From Ohtaekwangia koreensis (GTDB lineage: Bacteria > Bacteroidota > Bacteroidia > Cytophagales > Cyclobacteriaceae), in NCBI RefSeq assembly GCF_900167975.1, contig NZ_FUZU01000002.1, positions 627,501 to 691,500 on the forward strand: a stretch of 64,000 bases of DNA, written 5' to 3'. Numbering within the stretch: position 1 is the stretch's first letter; the number at the start of each line of letters is the position of its first letter. Position numbers and translations under genes: made by a program. Of the stretch, positions 19,231 to 27,806 are shown in pieces. The notes under the pieces were generated by a model. It was not told where the DNA came from and searched no databases. It saw only the letters and a program-made list of their open reading frames with translations.

Positions 19231-19298
19231 GGTCGAAATTTAAAGTTTGACTTGTTACCGTAAAAGCAGAAATTCAATCAATTTTTAATATCTCAAAA

Positions 19299-19646
19299 AT
19301 GAACGGAATAGTACGATTTCTTTTGTCTGGCCTCGCGGTTTTACTCACTGCCTATCTTATGAACGGCGTGCATGTGGATGGTTATGGTTACGCGTTGCTG
19401 GTGGCCGCTGTGCTGGCACTGGCCAACATGGTTGTAAAGCCCATCCTGATTATCTTCACGATCCCCATCACTATTTTCACACTGGGATTATTTTTATTGG
19501 TGATCAACGCCCTGATTATTATGCTGGTAGATTATTTGGTGCCGGGTTTTAGAGTAGATGGTTTCTGGTGGGCACTCGCCTTCAGCCTTGTTCTCTCAAT
19601 CTTTAACAGTCTGTTCACAGATCTTTCGAAAGAGAAGAATAAATAG
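19299..19646 (+). CDS. Small membrane protein, phage holin family 4 (PF04020-like)
   Basis: The 115-residue protein has four hydrophobic segments, with the pattern AYLMNGVHVDGYGYALLVAA and LVPGFRVDGFWWALAFSLVL seen throughout this family. Despite the name, such proteins are widespread chromosomal membrane proteins in bacteria with no phage nearby, and no phage genes are present here. The function is unknown. The gene stands alone and is divergent from the exonuclease-GIY-YIG gene. Confidence 0.85.
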   Translation: MNGIVRFLLSGLAVLLTAYLMNGVHVDGYGYALLVAAVLALANMVVKPILIIFTIPITIFTLGLFLLVINALIIMLVDYLVPGFRVDGFWWALAFSLVLSIFNSLFTDLSKEKNK

Positions 19647-19722
19647 AAACTATACTACTCTTGTCTTAACAGGACAGTTAATAGCCTAAACCTTCTTACC
19701 TTATCGTTTTACTTTACCCTAT

Positions 19723-22700
19723 ATGAAATTTTCACACTTTATACCAGCAGTATGTTTGCTGCTGTCTGTAGCATGTTCCAATAAAGATTCAAACTCTCTG
19801 GATGAACATGCACCTGAAACTTCACTTGCCGATCTTAAAGTATATAACGGGCTGGAGGTAACGTTGTTTGCCTCCGAGCCTATGTTTAGTAATCCTACCA
19901 ACATGGATATTGACGCGCGGGGCAGGGTATGGGTATGTGAAGCCTATAACTATCGCAATCAGTTTAATCCTAAAAATCCGGTTAAGAAAGAGGGCGATCG
20001 CATTATGATCCTGGAAGATACCGATGGCGATGGCAAAGCCGATAAAAGCAAAGTATTCTATCAGGGCACAGATGTTAATGCAGCGCTTGGTATATGTGTA
20101 CTTGGCAACAAAGTTATCGTATCGTGCAGCCCAAATGTTTTTGTATTCACCGATGAAGACGGTGATGATGTTCCGGAGAAAAAAGAAATTTTGTTCCAGG
20201 GGATTAAAGGTGTACAACACGATCATGCTATTCATGCTTTTCTCTTTGGTCATGACGGCAGACTATATTTCAATATGGGCAACGAAGGCGGTTTGCTTGT
20301 GGATGCAAAGGGTGACACAGTTGTGGATGTATATGGGAATAAAATAATCGCCAAGGGCAAACCATACCGTGATGGGCTCGCGCTTCGCTGCAACCTCGAT
20401 GGCAGTAATGTTGAAGTGATCGGAAATAATTTTCGGAATAACTATGAGTTAACAGTTGATCCCTTTGGCACTGTATGGCAATCGGACAATGACGATGATG
20501 GAAATAAATCCACACGCATCAACTATGTAATGGAGCACGGTAACTATGGCTATAAAGATGAGATCACTGGCGCCAGCTGGTATAAAAGACGCACGAACAT
20601 GGAGAAAGAAATTCCATTTCGTCATTGGCACTTGAATGATCCCGGTGTAGTACCCAACGTGTTGCAAACAGGTGCTGGTTCACCCACTGGTATGTCCATG
20701 TATGAAGGCACAATGCTGCCGGAAGTTTTTCAAGGGCAGATCGTCCATGCAGAGCCTGGCCATAATGTAGTGCGCGCGTATCCTATAGAGAACGATGGTG
20801 CAGGGTATAAAGCTACGATTGTAAATATACTTGAGGGACAAAAAGATCAATGGTTTCGTCCGGCAGATATAACCGTTGCCCCCGATGGTTCTTTGTTTGT
20901 TGCAGATTGGTATGATCCCGGAGTGGGCGGACACCAGATGGGCGATGTCGATCGCGGAAGAATATACCGTATAGCAAAACCGAAATCAGGATATAAAATT
21001 ACTCCCCCCGATGTTTCTTCACCGGACGGAGCGATGCAGGCTTTGCTCAGTCCTAATCCTGCAACACGATATATAGGCTGGTCTGCGTTAGCTTCTTTCG
21101 GTGATCAGGCAGAAGGTGCGCTGCAAAAATTATGGACGTCCGACCAGGTAAGACATCGCGCGCAAGCGCTATGGTTGTTGGGCAAACTAAATAATAAAGG
21201 TGACGCCTATATATCACAGGCCCTTGCTGATAAAGAAAGTAACATCCGTATAGAAGGTATTCGGGTCGCTAAGCTTTTAAAGAAAGATATACTTCCTATT
21301 GCTACCTTACTGATGAATGATTCTTCCGTTCAAGTGCGGAGAGAAGTAGCACTTGCCCTCACCGGTATAGCTACTGCAGATGCTGCCGAAGTATGGGCAC
21401 AACTTGCTATACAGTATAACGGTAAAGATCGCTGGTACCTGGAAGCGCTTGGTATTGGTGCTTCGAAAACAGAAGACCTGTATTTCAAAGCATGGAAAAA
21501 GAAAGTCGGCACGAACTGGAATACACCTGCCAACAGTGATATAGTCTGGAGAAGCCGGAGTAAATATGCGATGCCGCTTATGGCTGAACTCATCAAAGCT
21601 TCAGATGAAAAAGAGATGTTACGGTACTATCGTTCTTTTGATTTCCAGAAGGATCCATCAAAGCAGCAAGTATTGTCTATGCTGGTACAGCAAACGCAAG
21701 GTGATAAGGTGCTATATGCATTAAAGCACATGGACGCTTCGAAACTAAAGATGACGCCTCCGGTAATGAATGCATTGAACAAGGTACTCGATCAATATGC
21801 CGGTAAAATTGAATTTGTAGAGCTTGTGTCTTCCTTTAAACTTCAAAGTCGGGCGAATGACCTTCTTCAACTTGGTATACTATATCCGGATAGTGCGACA
21901 GGGAAAGAGTCTATCAAAGCATTGCTGGATTGGAACCGTATTGATCTGATCGATCGCGTCTTGAATTCAAAGAATCGTGATGAGGCACAAGCGATGATCA
22001 AAGCATTGTGGCCCTATATGTATGAGAAGAAGACCATAGAGATCATGGAACGCGTTGTGATGGACAGCGCAAAAGAAATGGAGCTTCGTAAACTGGCCGT
22101 GAAAACATTTGGAGGTCCGTGGGAATCAGAAGATCGTTTACTCACTCTGGCGAAGGAAAAGAAAATACCGATAACATTGCAAGCTGCCGCTGCCGGTGTA
22201 TTTCAAACAGCATGGCGCTCTACACTACGCGAGGAGGCTGCAAAATACCTGAAGCTTCCCGGAAGTAAAGAAGGAGCGTCCTTGCCAACAGTAGCGGTAT
22301 TGGTCGAAAAAAGCGGTGATGCTGTGAAAGGAAAAGAAGTTTTTAAAACGGTTTGCAACAGTTGCCACCGTGTTAATAACGAAGGTGTAAACTTCGGTCC
22401 GGATCTAAGTGAGATTAGTGACAAGCTTCCGAAAGAAGCTATATATACCGCGATTTTATATCCTGATCAGGGCATCAGTTTTGGTTTTGAAGGATGGCGC
22501 ATAAAACTGCACGATGGCTCTTCGGCCTTCGGTAGAATTGTTTCGGAGACTGAAGACAAAATCGATATGCAGTATATGAACAATCAGCAAACTGTTTTGA
22601 AAGAAAATATTCAGTCACGAACAAAACTCGAGAGCTCATTAATGCCGTCCAACCTTCAGGCTACCATGACTGAGCAGGAATTAGTAGACCTGGTGGAATA

Positions 22701-22749
22701 CCTGATTACATTGAAGAAGAAAGATGGCTCGCTTAGTTTGCGTCAATAG
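19723..22749 (+). CDS. PVC-type large cytochrome c lipoprotein (beta-propeller, HEAT repeats, heme CXXCH)
   Basis: A 1008-residue protein. The lipobox is LSVAC (Cys18), so it is a lipoprotein, probably periplasmic or outer-membrane. The N-terminal half is a propeller of the membrane-bound dehydrogenase type, with calcium-like loops DTDGDGKAD and DEDGDD and the segment GVQHDHAIHAFLFGHDGRLY. HEAT-like helical repeats occupy roughly 430-860. The heme motif C878-N-S-C881-H882 then starts a cytochrome c domain. In Planctomycetes and Bacteroidota such proteins accompany polysaccharide or sugar oxidation genes, often with DUF1080 proteins; one DUF1080 gene lies at 36577-37170 but not next to this gene. 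The substrate is unknown. Confidence 0.9.
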   Translation: MKFSHFIPAVCLLLSVACSNKDSNSLDEHAPETSLADLKVYNGLEVTLFASEPMFSNPTNMDIDARGRVWVCEAYNYRNQFNPKNPVKKEGDRIMILEDTDGDGKADKSKVFYQGTDVNAALGICVLGNKVIVSCSPNVFVFTDEDGDDVPEKKEILFQGIKGVQHDHAIHAFLFGHDGRLYFNMGNEGGLLVDAKGDTVVDVYGNKIIAKGKPYRDGLALRCNLDGSNVEVIGNNFRNNYELTVDPFGTVWQSDNDDDGNKSTRINYVMEHGNYGYKDEITGASWYKRRTNMEKEIPFRHWHLNDPGVVPNVLQTGAGSPTGMSMYEGTMLPEVFQGQIVHAEPGHNVVRAYPIENDGAGYKATIVNILEGQKDQWFRPADITVAPDGSLFVADWYDPGVGGHQMGDVDRGRIYRIAKPKSGYKITPPDVSSPDGAMQALLSPNPATRYIGWSALASFGDQAEGALQKLWTSDQVRHRAQALWLLGKLNNKGDAYISQALADKESNIRIEGIRVAKLLKKDILPIATLLMNDSSVQVRREVALALTGIATADAAEVWAQLAIQYNGKDRWYLEALGIGASKTEDLYFKAWKKKVGTNWNTPANSDIVWRSRSKYAMPLMAELIKASDEKEMLRYYRSFDFQKDPSKQQVLSMLVQQTQGDKVLYALKHMDASKLKMTPPVMNALNKVLDQYAGKIEFVELVSSFKLQSRANDLLQLGILYPDSATGKESIKALLDWNRIDLIDRVLNSKNRDEAQAMIKALWPYMYEKKTIEIMERVVMDSAKEMELRKLAVKTFGGPWESEDRLLTLAKEKKIPITLQAAAAGVFQTAWRSTLREEAAKYLKLPGSKEGASLPTVAVLVEKSGDAVKGKEVFKTVCNSCHRVNNEGVNFGPDLSEISDKLPKEAIYTAILYPDQGISFGFEGWRIKLHDGSSAFGRIVSETEDKIDMQYMNNQQTVLKENIQSRTKLESSLMPSNLQATMTEQELVDLVEYLITLKKKDGSLSLRQ

Positions 22750-22783
22750 GGTAAATAACAGCAACTTACAATACGATATTGAT

Positions 22784-22811
22784 TTGGCATTGCGTTTGCC
22801 TTATACCTGTG
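22784..22811 (+). promoter_or_regulatory. Candidate Bacteroidota-type promoter of the His-rich protein gene
   Basis: TTG (22784-22786), a 17-base spacer, then TACCTGTG (22804-22811), which matches TAnnTTTG at seven of eight positions. The start codon is 24 bases downstream. Confidence 0.45.
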
Positions 22812-22834
22812 CAAGGACTTAAAACACCTGCATT

Positions 22835-23377
22835 ATGAAAACAAGATTAGGTTTACAGGCAACGGTGGCAATGATTTTAATTATAGCAGCAACCACCGTT
22901 CAGGCACAACACAGAGGTCGTGATCGTGACAACAATAGCGGAAGAGATCGTGGTAACAGCGGACGTGGCAATAATGGAAGACACGAAGACCGTCATGACA
23001 ATCGCCATGATAACCATCACAACGATAATAGTCACAATGGTCATCATGATAATAACCATCACGGTTATCACCGCAAGGATGTACATGTATACCACCACCA
23101 TGCTCCTGTAGTGGAGAGGCGTGTAGTACACCACCACCATCATTCACGCCCACGGTATGTATACTATAAAGACTATGATGTATACTACGATTGTGATCGC
23201 CAGGTATACATTTCATTCTCTGGTAGAAACTGGACAGTGAGTGTTGCGCAGCCGATACGCTTGCATCGTGTAGATATATACCGTGCGTCAAGAGTAGATG
23301 TTGATTATTACGATGACGACTTTACGCAATATCTTGAACAGAGAAGACCACACGGAAGAGTATATGCCGAATGGTAA
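22835..23377 (+). CDS. Exported His/Asp/Arg-rich protein
   Basis: The product has 180 residues, with a signal peptide ending TTVQAQ near residue 25. Residues 26-105 are low complexity and dominated by His, Asn, Asp, Arg and Gly, with His runs of three and five; about 23 histidines lie in the mature protein. The C-terminal third (VYYKDYDVYYDCDRQVYISF and on) is Tyr/Asp-rich and looks folded, with one cysteine. Many histidines suggest binding of Ni, Zn or Cu in the periplasm, but this is inference. The gene is monocistronic, with its own promoter and a strong hairpin behind it. No family assigned with confidence. Confidence 0.8.
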   Translation: MKTRLGLQATVAMILIIAATTVQAQHRGRDRDNNSGRDRGNSGRGNNGRHEDRHDNRHDNHHNDNSHNGHHDNNHHGYHRKDVHVYHHHAPVVERRVVHHHHHSRPRYVYYKDYDVYYDCDRQVYISFSGRNWTVSVAQPIRLHRVDIYRASRVDVDYYDDDFTQYLEQRRPHGRVYAEW

Positions 23378-23391
23378 TACAGATACCTAAT

Positions 23392-23424
23392 AAAAAAATA
23401 GCCAGTGATCCTGGCTATTTTTTT
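23392..23424. terminator. Bidirectional terminator hairpin
   Basis: A7-TAGCCAG (23392-23405) pairs with CTGGCTA-T7 (23411-23424) around a 5-base loop. It lies between convergent genes, so the A and T tracts serve both strands. Confidence 0.88.
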
Positions 23425-23431
23425 GTGCTTA

Positions 23432-24457
23432 TCAGTCACGGTATATAAATGTTTTTCCTTCGCCTTTTTTCTTTATGTACCCGCGGTACATGCCGGAAGT
23501 GTTAAAGGTCATGGAAATGTTACCCTGCCGATCGAGTGCGATTACACCACCGTCACCACCTAATTTCGGCACCTTCTTCATTACAACGCTATCAGCAGCC
23601 TGATCAAGCGACAGATCCGTATACTTTACAAGCGAAGATATATCGTGGGCAACCGCTAATCGAATAAAGAACTCACCCCAGCCCGTAGCCGACACCCCAC
23701 AAGAAGCATTGTCTGCATATGTACCAGCCCCTATTATAGGAGCATCACCAACACGGCCATACTTTTTATTTGTCATGCCACCGGTAGAAGTACCGGCCGC
23801 TATATTTCCATATTGGTCAAGCGCGACAGCGCCAACCGTGCCGAACTTTTTATCTTTTATATAGGGATCGATCAGGTGTGCTGCGTGATCTGTATCCGCT
23901 TCTTTTGCTTTGATCCATTGGTTATACCGTAGTGAATCAAAAAAATAGGAGGGATCAACCGTTTCAAGATTTTGTTCGCGTGCAAACTTTTCAGCACCAT
24001 CACCTATCATCATCACATGCTCCGATTGAGTCATCACAGCATACGCAGCCGTGATTGGATTTTTTACGGTGGTTACTCCGGCAACAGCTCCTGCCATCAG
24101 ATTGCTGCCATCCATAATGGAAGCATCCAGTTCATTTTTACCTTCACTATTAAACACAGCACCTTTACCGGCATTGAACAATGGTGAATTCTCCATCACC
24201 TTGATAGCAGCTATTACCGCCTCCAGACTTTTACCTCCTCGCTCTAAAACACTATAGCCACTATCCAGGGCTTGGTTCAGCGCGGCATGGTACGCCTTTT
24301 CTTTTTCTGGCGTCATGTTCTCGCGTTTTATAGTGCCGGCACCTCCATGGATCACCAATGTTATAGGCCCCGGTGCTAAAACTGCGGGCGACTTTTTTGG
24401 TTTTTCCGAGCATGCTATTACTGCGAAGAGTAAGAGAAAAGGTAAAAAAATTCTCAT
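23432..24457 (-). CDS. Isoaspartyl peptidase/L-asparaginase-type Ntn hydrolase, lipoprotein
   Basis: A 341-residue exported enzyme. The lipobox FAVIAC puts the lipidated Cys at 16. It is a type 2 asparaginase of the Ntn-hydrolase superfamily: autocleavage is expected just before the Thr of KKFGTVGAVALDQYGNIAAG, and TSTGGMTNKKYGRVGDAP and GAGTYADN supply the substrate loop. It removes beta-aspartyl residues from isoaspartyl dipeptides and may hydrolyse asparagine. Export to the periplasm is common in this phylum. The gene is monocistronic and faces the His-rich protein gene across a hairpin. Confidence 0.93.
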   Translation of the reverse strand: MRIFLPFLLLFAVIACSEKPKKSPAVLAPGPITLVIHGGAGTIKRENMTPEKEKAYHAALNQALDSGYSVLERGGKSLEAVIAAIKVMENSPLFNAGKGAVFNSEGKNELDASIMDGSNLMAGAVAGVTTVKNPITAAYAVMTQSEHVMMIGDGAEKFAREQNLETVDPSYFFDSLRYNQWIKAKEADTDHAAHLIDPYIKDKKFGTVGAVALDQYGNIAAGTSTGGMTNKKYGRVGDAPIIGAGTYADNASCGVSATGWGEFFIRLAVAHDISSLVKYTDLSLDQAADSVVMKKVPKLGGDGGVIALDRQGNISMTFNTSGMYRGYIKKKGEGKTFIYRD

Positions 24458-24534
24458 AAAGGTTGGGTTAATGATTAGGAAAGGTAGGGAATTGCTGTTA
24501 TAATGCGGATTCGGGAATTAATTAGACAATATTT

Positions 24535-24564
24535 TTTGTTTTCGTGCATGAGCGCATAATTTTG
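24535..24564 (+). promoter_or_regulatory. Bacteroidota-type promoter of the DksA-like gene
   Basis: TTTG (24535-24538), an 18-base spacer, then TAATTTTG (24557-24564), a perfect TAnnTTTG. The start codon lies 30 bases downstream. Confidence 0.7.
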
Positions 24565-24594
24565 CGCATCTTTTACCAAACGGGGAAACACCAT

Positions 24595-25383
24595 ATGGCT
24601 AAGAATAAAAAGACCAGCGCTAAGCCAGCTAAAAAAGCAGCTAAAGCGAAACCTGCAGCAAAAGTAAAAAAAGCTGCCCCTCCAAAAGCTAAAAAAGCGC
24701 CAGCCAAAAAAGTGGTTGCTAAAAAGGCTGCTCCCAAAAAAGTTGCTCCACCTCCGAAGAAGGTTGTAGCAGCAAAAAAGGAAACTCCGAAAAAAGAGCC
24801 TGCTAAAAAAGTAGCAGCACCGAAGGCAGAACAGCCCGTGAAGGCAGAAAAGCCAGTAGCACCGAAGAAAGTTGAAAAAGCAGAAGCCCCTCCGAAGCCG
24901 ACTCCAGTTGTCGCTAAACCTGCACCACCACAATTAAATATTTTCCCCGTGCCGAACCAGAGACCGATTGCTCACAAGCCTGCACAAGGTGTAGCATCCA
25001 GTGAAGAAAGAACACGCTACTCAGAAGAAGAGTTGAAGGAGTTTGAAGCCCTTATCAATCGTAAACTTGACAAAGCGAGAGAAGAGTACAAGATTTTGAA
25101 GGATACACTGAATCGTAACAACGATGAAGGTACCGATGCGACCTCAGGAGGTAACACCAAAGTATTGGAAGACGGAGCTGAAACGGCCGAGAAAGAAAAC
25201 CTTAGCCAGTTAGCAGCCCGCCAACAGAAGTATATAACGAACCTCGAGAATGCTCTGGTCCGTATCAAGAATGGTACGTATGGAATTTGTTCTGTAACAG
25301 GAAAGCTTATTCCAAAAGAGCGATTGATTGCAGTGCCTCACACCACGCAGTCCATCGAAGCAAAAATGATGCAACAGGATTAA
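24595..25383 (+). CDS. TraR/DksA-like protein with long Lys/Ala/Pro-rich N-terminal tail
   Basis: A 262-residue protein. Residues 1 to about 110 are almost only Lys, Ala, Pro and Val, in repeats such as AKKAPAKK, much like histone H1 or chlamydial Hc1 tails, and should bind nucleic acid. A DksA-like helical region follows from about residue 140 (RYSEEELKEFEALINRKLDK). The C-terminal region GTYGICSVTGKLIPKERLIA occupies the zinc-finger position but keeps only one of the four usual cysteines, so zinc binding is unlikely. A role as RNA polymerase regulator is inferred from family. ATG 24595 is chosen over an upstream in-frame GTG because it lies after the promoter. Confidence 0.85.
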   Translation: MAKNKKTSAKPAKKAAKAKPAAKVKKAAPPKAKKAPAKKVVAKKAAPKKVAPPPKKVVAAKKETPKKEPAKKVAAPKAEQPVKAEKPVAPKKVEKAEAPPKPTPVVAKPAPPQLNIFPVPNQRPIAHKPAQGVASSEERTRYSEEELKEFEALINRKLDKAREEYKILKDTLNRNNDEGTDATSGGNTKVLEDGAETAEKENLSQLAARQQKYITNLENALVRIKNGTYGICSVTGKLIPKERLIAVPHTTQSIEAKMMQQD

Positions 25384-25391
25384 CAAAGCTT

Positions 25392-25416
25392 CCCCTCCAC
25401 ACCAGAGGGGATTTTT
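25392..25416 (+). terminator. Rho-independent terminator of the DksA-like gene
   Basis: CCCCTC (25392-25397) pairs with GAGGGG (25405-25410), followed by A and five T residues. It starts eight bases after the stop codon and overlaps the upstream box of the next promoter. Confidence 0.85.
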
Positions 25417-25445
25417 GTCTCCGATAGATTTTAAGTTTATCTTTA
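25415..25445 (+). promoter_or_regulatory. Candidate promoter of scpB and the pseudouridine synthase gene
   Basis: TTG (25415-25417), a 20-base spacer, then TATCTTTA (25438-25445), seven of eight matches to TAnnTTTG. The scpB GTG lies 19 bases downstream. Confidence 0.5.
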
Positions 25446-25464
25446 GTTACTAACACAGAATACC

Positions 25465-26061
25465 GTGGACTTTCTTCAAAACCATATAGAGGCGCTGATC
25501 TTCTGCTCACCCAGCCCGATAAAAGTTGTAGACATAAAAACATGTCTTATCGAAATGTTTAATGCAGATGTGCCGGATGAAGATATAGCAGGAGCGATCG
25601 AACGACTCGAAGAAAAATATCTGGCTGAAGAATATTCCTTCCAACTTTTTAAAGCAGGAGGAGGCTATCAGTTTCTAACCAAGCCGGCATACCAGGCCAG
25701 CATTGGTATCATGCTCAAACAACAATCTAAAAAAAGATTATCAACATCCGCGATGGAAACGCTTTCCATCATTGCCTATAAACAACCTATTTCAAAAACT
25801 GAAATAGAAAACATTCGTGGTGTAAACTGCGATTATGCCGTACAGAAATTACTGGACAAAAATCTTATTGAAATAACCGGAAAGGCTGATACCATCGGCC
25901 GGCCAATGCTGTATGGCACCACGCCTAAATTCATGGAGTATTTTGGGATTAACGATCTGGCAGAATTGCCCGTACCAAAAGAATTTACTGGCGATATAAG
26001 TACAAGTACCATTGGAGAAAACACCGACTTAAAAGAATCAGATGCCCAGCCGCAACAGTAA
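25465..26061 (+). CDS. scpB: Segregation and condensation protein ScpB
   Basis: A 198-residue winged-helix protein that binds ScpA and SMC to form the condensin that organises the chromosome. The N terminus (IEALIFCSPSPI) and the central SAMETLSIIAYKQPISKTEIE-like block, with RGVNCDYAVQKLLDKNLIE and GRPMLYGTTPKFMEYFGI, are diagnostic. The C-terminal 25 residues are acidic and variable. The start is GTG. scpA is not in the neighbourhood, although the two are often linked elsewhere. The last 20 bases overlap the start of the pseudouridine synthase gene, a pairing seen in many bacteria. Confidence 0.95.
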   Translation: MDFLQNHIEALIFCSPSPIKVVDIKTCLIEMFNADVPDEDIAGAIERLEEKYLAEEYSFQLFKAGGGYQFLTKPAYQASIGIMLKQQSKKRLSTSAMETLSIIAYKQPISKTEIENIRGVNCDYAVQKLLDKNLIEITGKADTIGRPMLYGTTPKFMEYFGINDLAELPVPKEFTGDISTSTIGENTDLKESDAQPQQ

Positions 26062-27766
26062 TTCATCATCATCAGGAAGATCACGAGGTCGTAGCAGCTC
26101 TGCGCGACCAGCAGGAAAAACATTTAAGAGCAACAGCGATTCATCTCCGAGAGGATATAAAAAATCGGACAGAAAAGATTCTTCAGGTAAACCATCATTC
26201 CGTAAAAAATCCGATGAAGGTTTTGATGACAGAAAGAGCCGCTCCGGTGGTTCATCTTTTTCTAAACCGGGAAAGAAATTTTTCAAGAGCGGAGGAAAGT
26301 CTTCGGATGATTCATCTGAGTCCAGAGGGAAAAGTTTTTCTTCGCGACCATCAGGTAAATCATTTGGTAAGCCAAGAGAAGAAGGATCGTTCCGTAAGTC
26401 TTCGTCAAGTGAACGAGGAGAGCGTTCATCAAGACCTTCGAGAGGTTTCGATAAAAAAGATTCAGCTAAACCGTTCCGCTCCAGAAGAGATGATGATTCT
26501 TCAGAGAGAAGAAGTTCATCCGGTAAGCCGTCATTTGGTAAGCCACGTGGAGAAGGATCATTCCGCAAGTCTTCATCAAGTGAACGCGGTGAGCGTTCAT
26601 CCAGACCTACAAGAGGTTTCGATAAAAAAGATTCAGGCAAACCCTTTCGTGGAAAAAGAGATGACGATTCATCTGAAGGAAGAAGATCGTTCAGCAAACC
26701 AAGAGAAGAAGGATCATTTCGTAAATCTTCTGGCGAACGCAGAGAGCGTCCATCCGGATCTTCAAGAGGAGGATTTGATAAAAAGGATTCAGGCAAATCT
26801 TTCCGCCCAAGACGAGAAGATGATTCTTCGGAAAGAACAAGCTATACTTCACGTCGATCCAAATCATTTGAAGAGCCGAAGGAAGAGAAATCATTTGGGA
26901 AAGGCGATTCTGGTGAATCTTCGTCAGAAAGATCTTTCAAAAAACCTAGCCTTCGGAAATTAACGGAAGACTCAAAAGGATCGTCCAGTAAACGGAGATC
27001 TTCCAGTGCGCGAAAAGATTTCGGTCCAAGCGATGAGGAAGCACCTGCGCAAACAGAAAAAATCAGATTGAATAGATATATAGCAAACAGCGGTGTATGC
27101 TCAAGACGTGAAGCCGATGAGCTTATCACCATGGGGTTGATTTCTGTCAATGGTAAAACTATTACAGAGTTAGGCTATAAAGTAAATCCTGGTGATGAAG
27201 TACGCTATGAAAGTAAAGTGCTGCGGGCCGAAAAGCCGGTATATGTTTTAATGAACAAACCCAAAGGCTATCTCACAACAACAGTCGATCCACAGGAGCG
27301 CAATACCGTGATGCAATTAATTGCAAATCATGTTAAAGAACGCATTTATCCGGTTGGCCGATTGGACAGAAACACAACGGGATTGCTACTGCTTACCAAT
27401 GATGGTGATCTCGCAGATAAACTGATGCATCCTTCGTATAATGTTAAAAAGATATACAAGGTTGAACTTGATCGTCCGCTAACGAAAGCTGATTTCCAGA
27501 AAATAGCAGAGGGTGGCGTTCATCTTGAGGAAGGAAAAGTAACAGTAGATGATATTGCTATAATCTCAGACGATAACAAGACTGTTGGTATAGAACTACA
27601 CATTGGCTGGAACCGTGTTGTAAGAAGAATTTTTGAATCGCTGGAATACCAGGTTGTAAAACTGGACCGCTCGGTATACGCTGGTCTTGATAAGAAAGAT
27701 CTTGGCCGTGGTGAGTGGCGCTTCCTGAAGAAGGAGGAAATAGTTCGTTTAAAACATTACAAATAG
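26042..27766 (+). CDS. RsuA/RluB-family rRNA pseudouridine synthase with long Ser/Arg-rich tail
   Basis: The 574-residue protein is about 240 residues plus a roughly 340-residue N-terminal extension. The catalytic part has an S4 RNA-binding domain (RLNRYIANSGVCSRREADEL, near 342-361) and the synthase core with YPVGRLDRNTTGLLLL, whose Asp near 442 is catalytic. It converts a uridine of rRNA to pseudouridine, probably in 23S rRNA as RluB or RluE/F does. The extension is low complexity (Ser, Arg, Lys, Gly, Asp) and contains about three imperfect repeats of 52-59 residues, each starting near SFGKPREEGSFRKSS. It is probably disordered and RNA-binding. The ATG overlaps scpB by 20 bases. Confidence 0.92.
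   Translation: MPSRNSNSSSSGRSRGRSSSARPAGKTFKSNSDSSPRGYKKSDRKDSSGKPSFRKKSDEGFDDRKSRSGGSSFSKPGKKFFKSGGKSSDDSSESRGKSFSSRPSGKSFGKPREEGSFRKSSSSERGERSSRPSRGFDKKDSAKPFRSRRDDDSSERRSSSGKPSFGKPRGEGSFRKSSSSERGERSSRPTRGFDKKDSGKPFRGKRDDDSSEGRRSFSKPREEGSFRKSSGERRERPSGSSRGGFDKKDSGKSFRPRREDDSSERTSYTSRRSKSFEEPKEEKSFGKGDSGESSSERSFKKPSLRKLTEDSKGSSSKRRSSSARKDFGPSDEEAPAQTEKIRLNRYIANSGVCSRREADELITMGLISVNGKTITELGYKVNPGDEVRYESKVLRAEKPVYVLMNKPKGYLTTTVDPQERNTVMQLIANHVKERIYPVGRLDRNTTGLLLLTNDGDLADKLMHPSYNVKKIYKVELDRPLTKADFQKIAEGGVHLEEGKVTVDDIAIISDDNKTVGIELHIGWNRVVRRIFESLEYQVVKLDRSVYAGLDKKDLGRGEWRFLKKEEIVRLKHYK
26360..26863 (+). repeat. Three imperfect tandem repeats coding for the pseudouridine synthase tail
   Basis: Units begin near 26360, 26531 and 26687, with spacings of 171, 156 and about 177 bases, all multiples of three. 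Each encodes SFxKPRxEGSFRKSS, then a GFDKKDS.KPFR segment, then an acidic-Ser stretch. In-frame length changes suggest expansion and contraction by slippage or recombination. Confidence 0.8.
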
Positions 27767-27806
27767 TATATATGTTGAAGTTTGCATAAGGATCATCATT
27801 TGATCT

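Noticed and set aside
19299-19646. Prophage hint from a 'phage holin' family name
   Set aside because: The family is common in chromosomes and no phage structural, lysis or integrase gene is near.
22877-23291. Antisense and alternate frames over the His-rich gene giving Met/Val/Ile-rich or His-rich peptides
   Set aside because: They arise from CAT/CAC/GAT-type codon repeats read in other frames; no start context and no independent domain.
26038-26796. Long open frames on the minus strand and in a second plus frame (to about 26963) over the pseudouridine synthase tail
   Set aside because: They follow from the low-complexity Ser/Arg/Gly codon repeats; the translations are compositionally odd, and the real frame continues into the S4 and catalytic domains.
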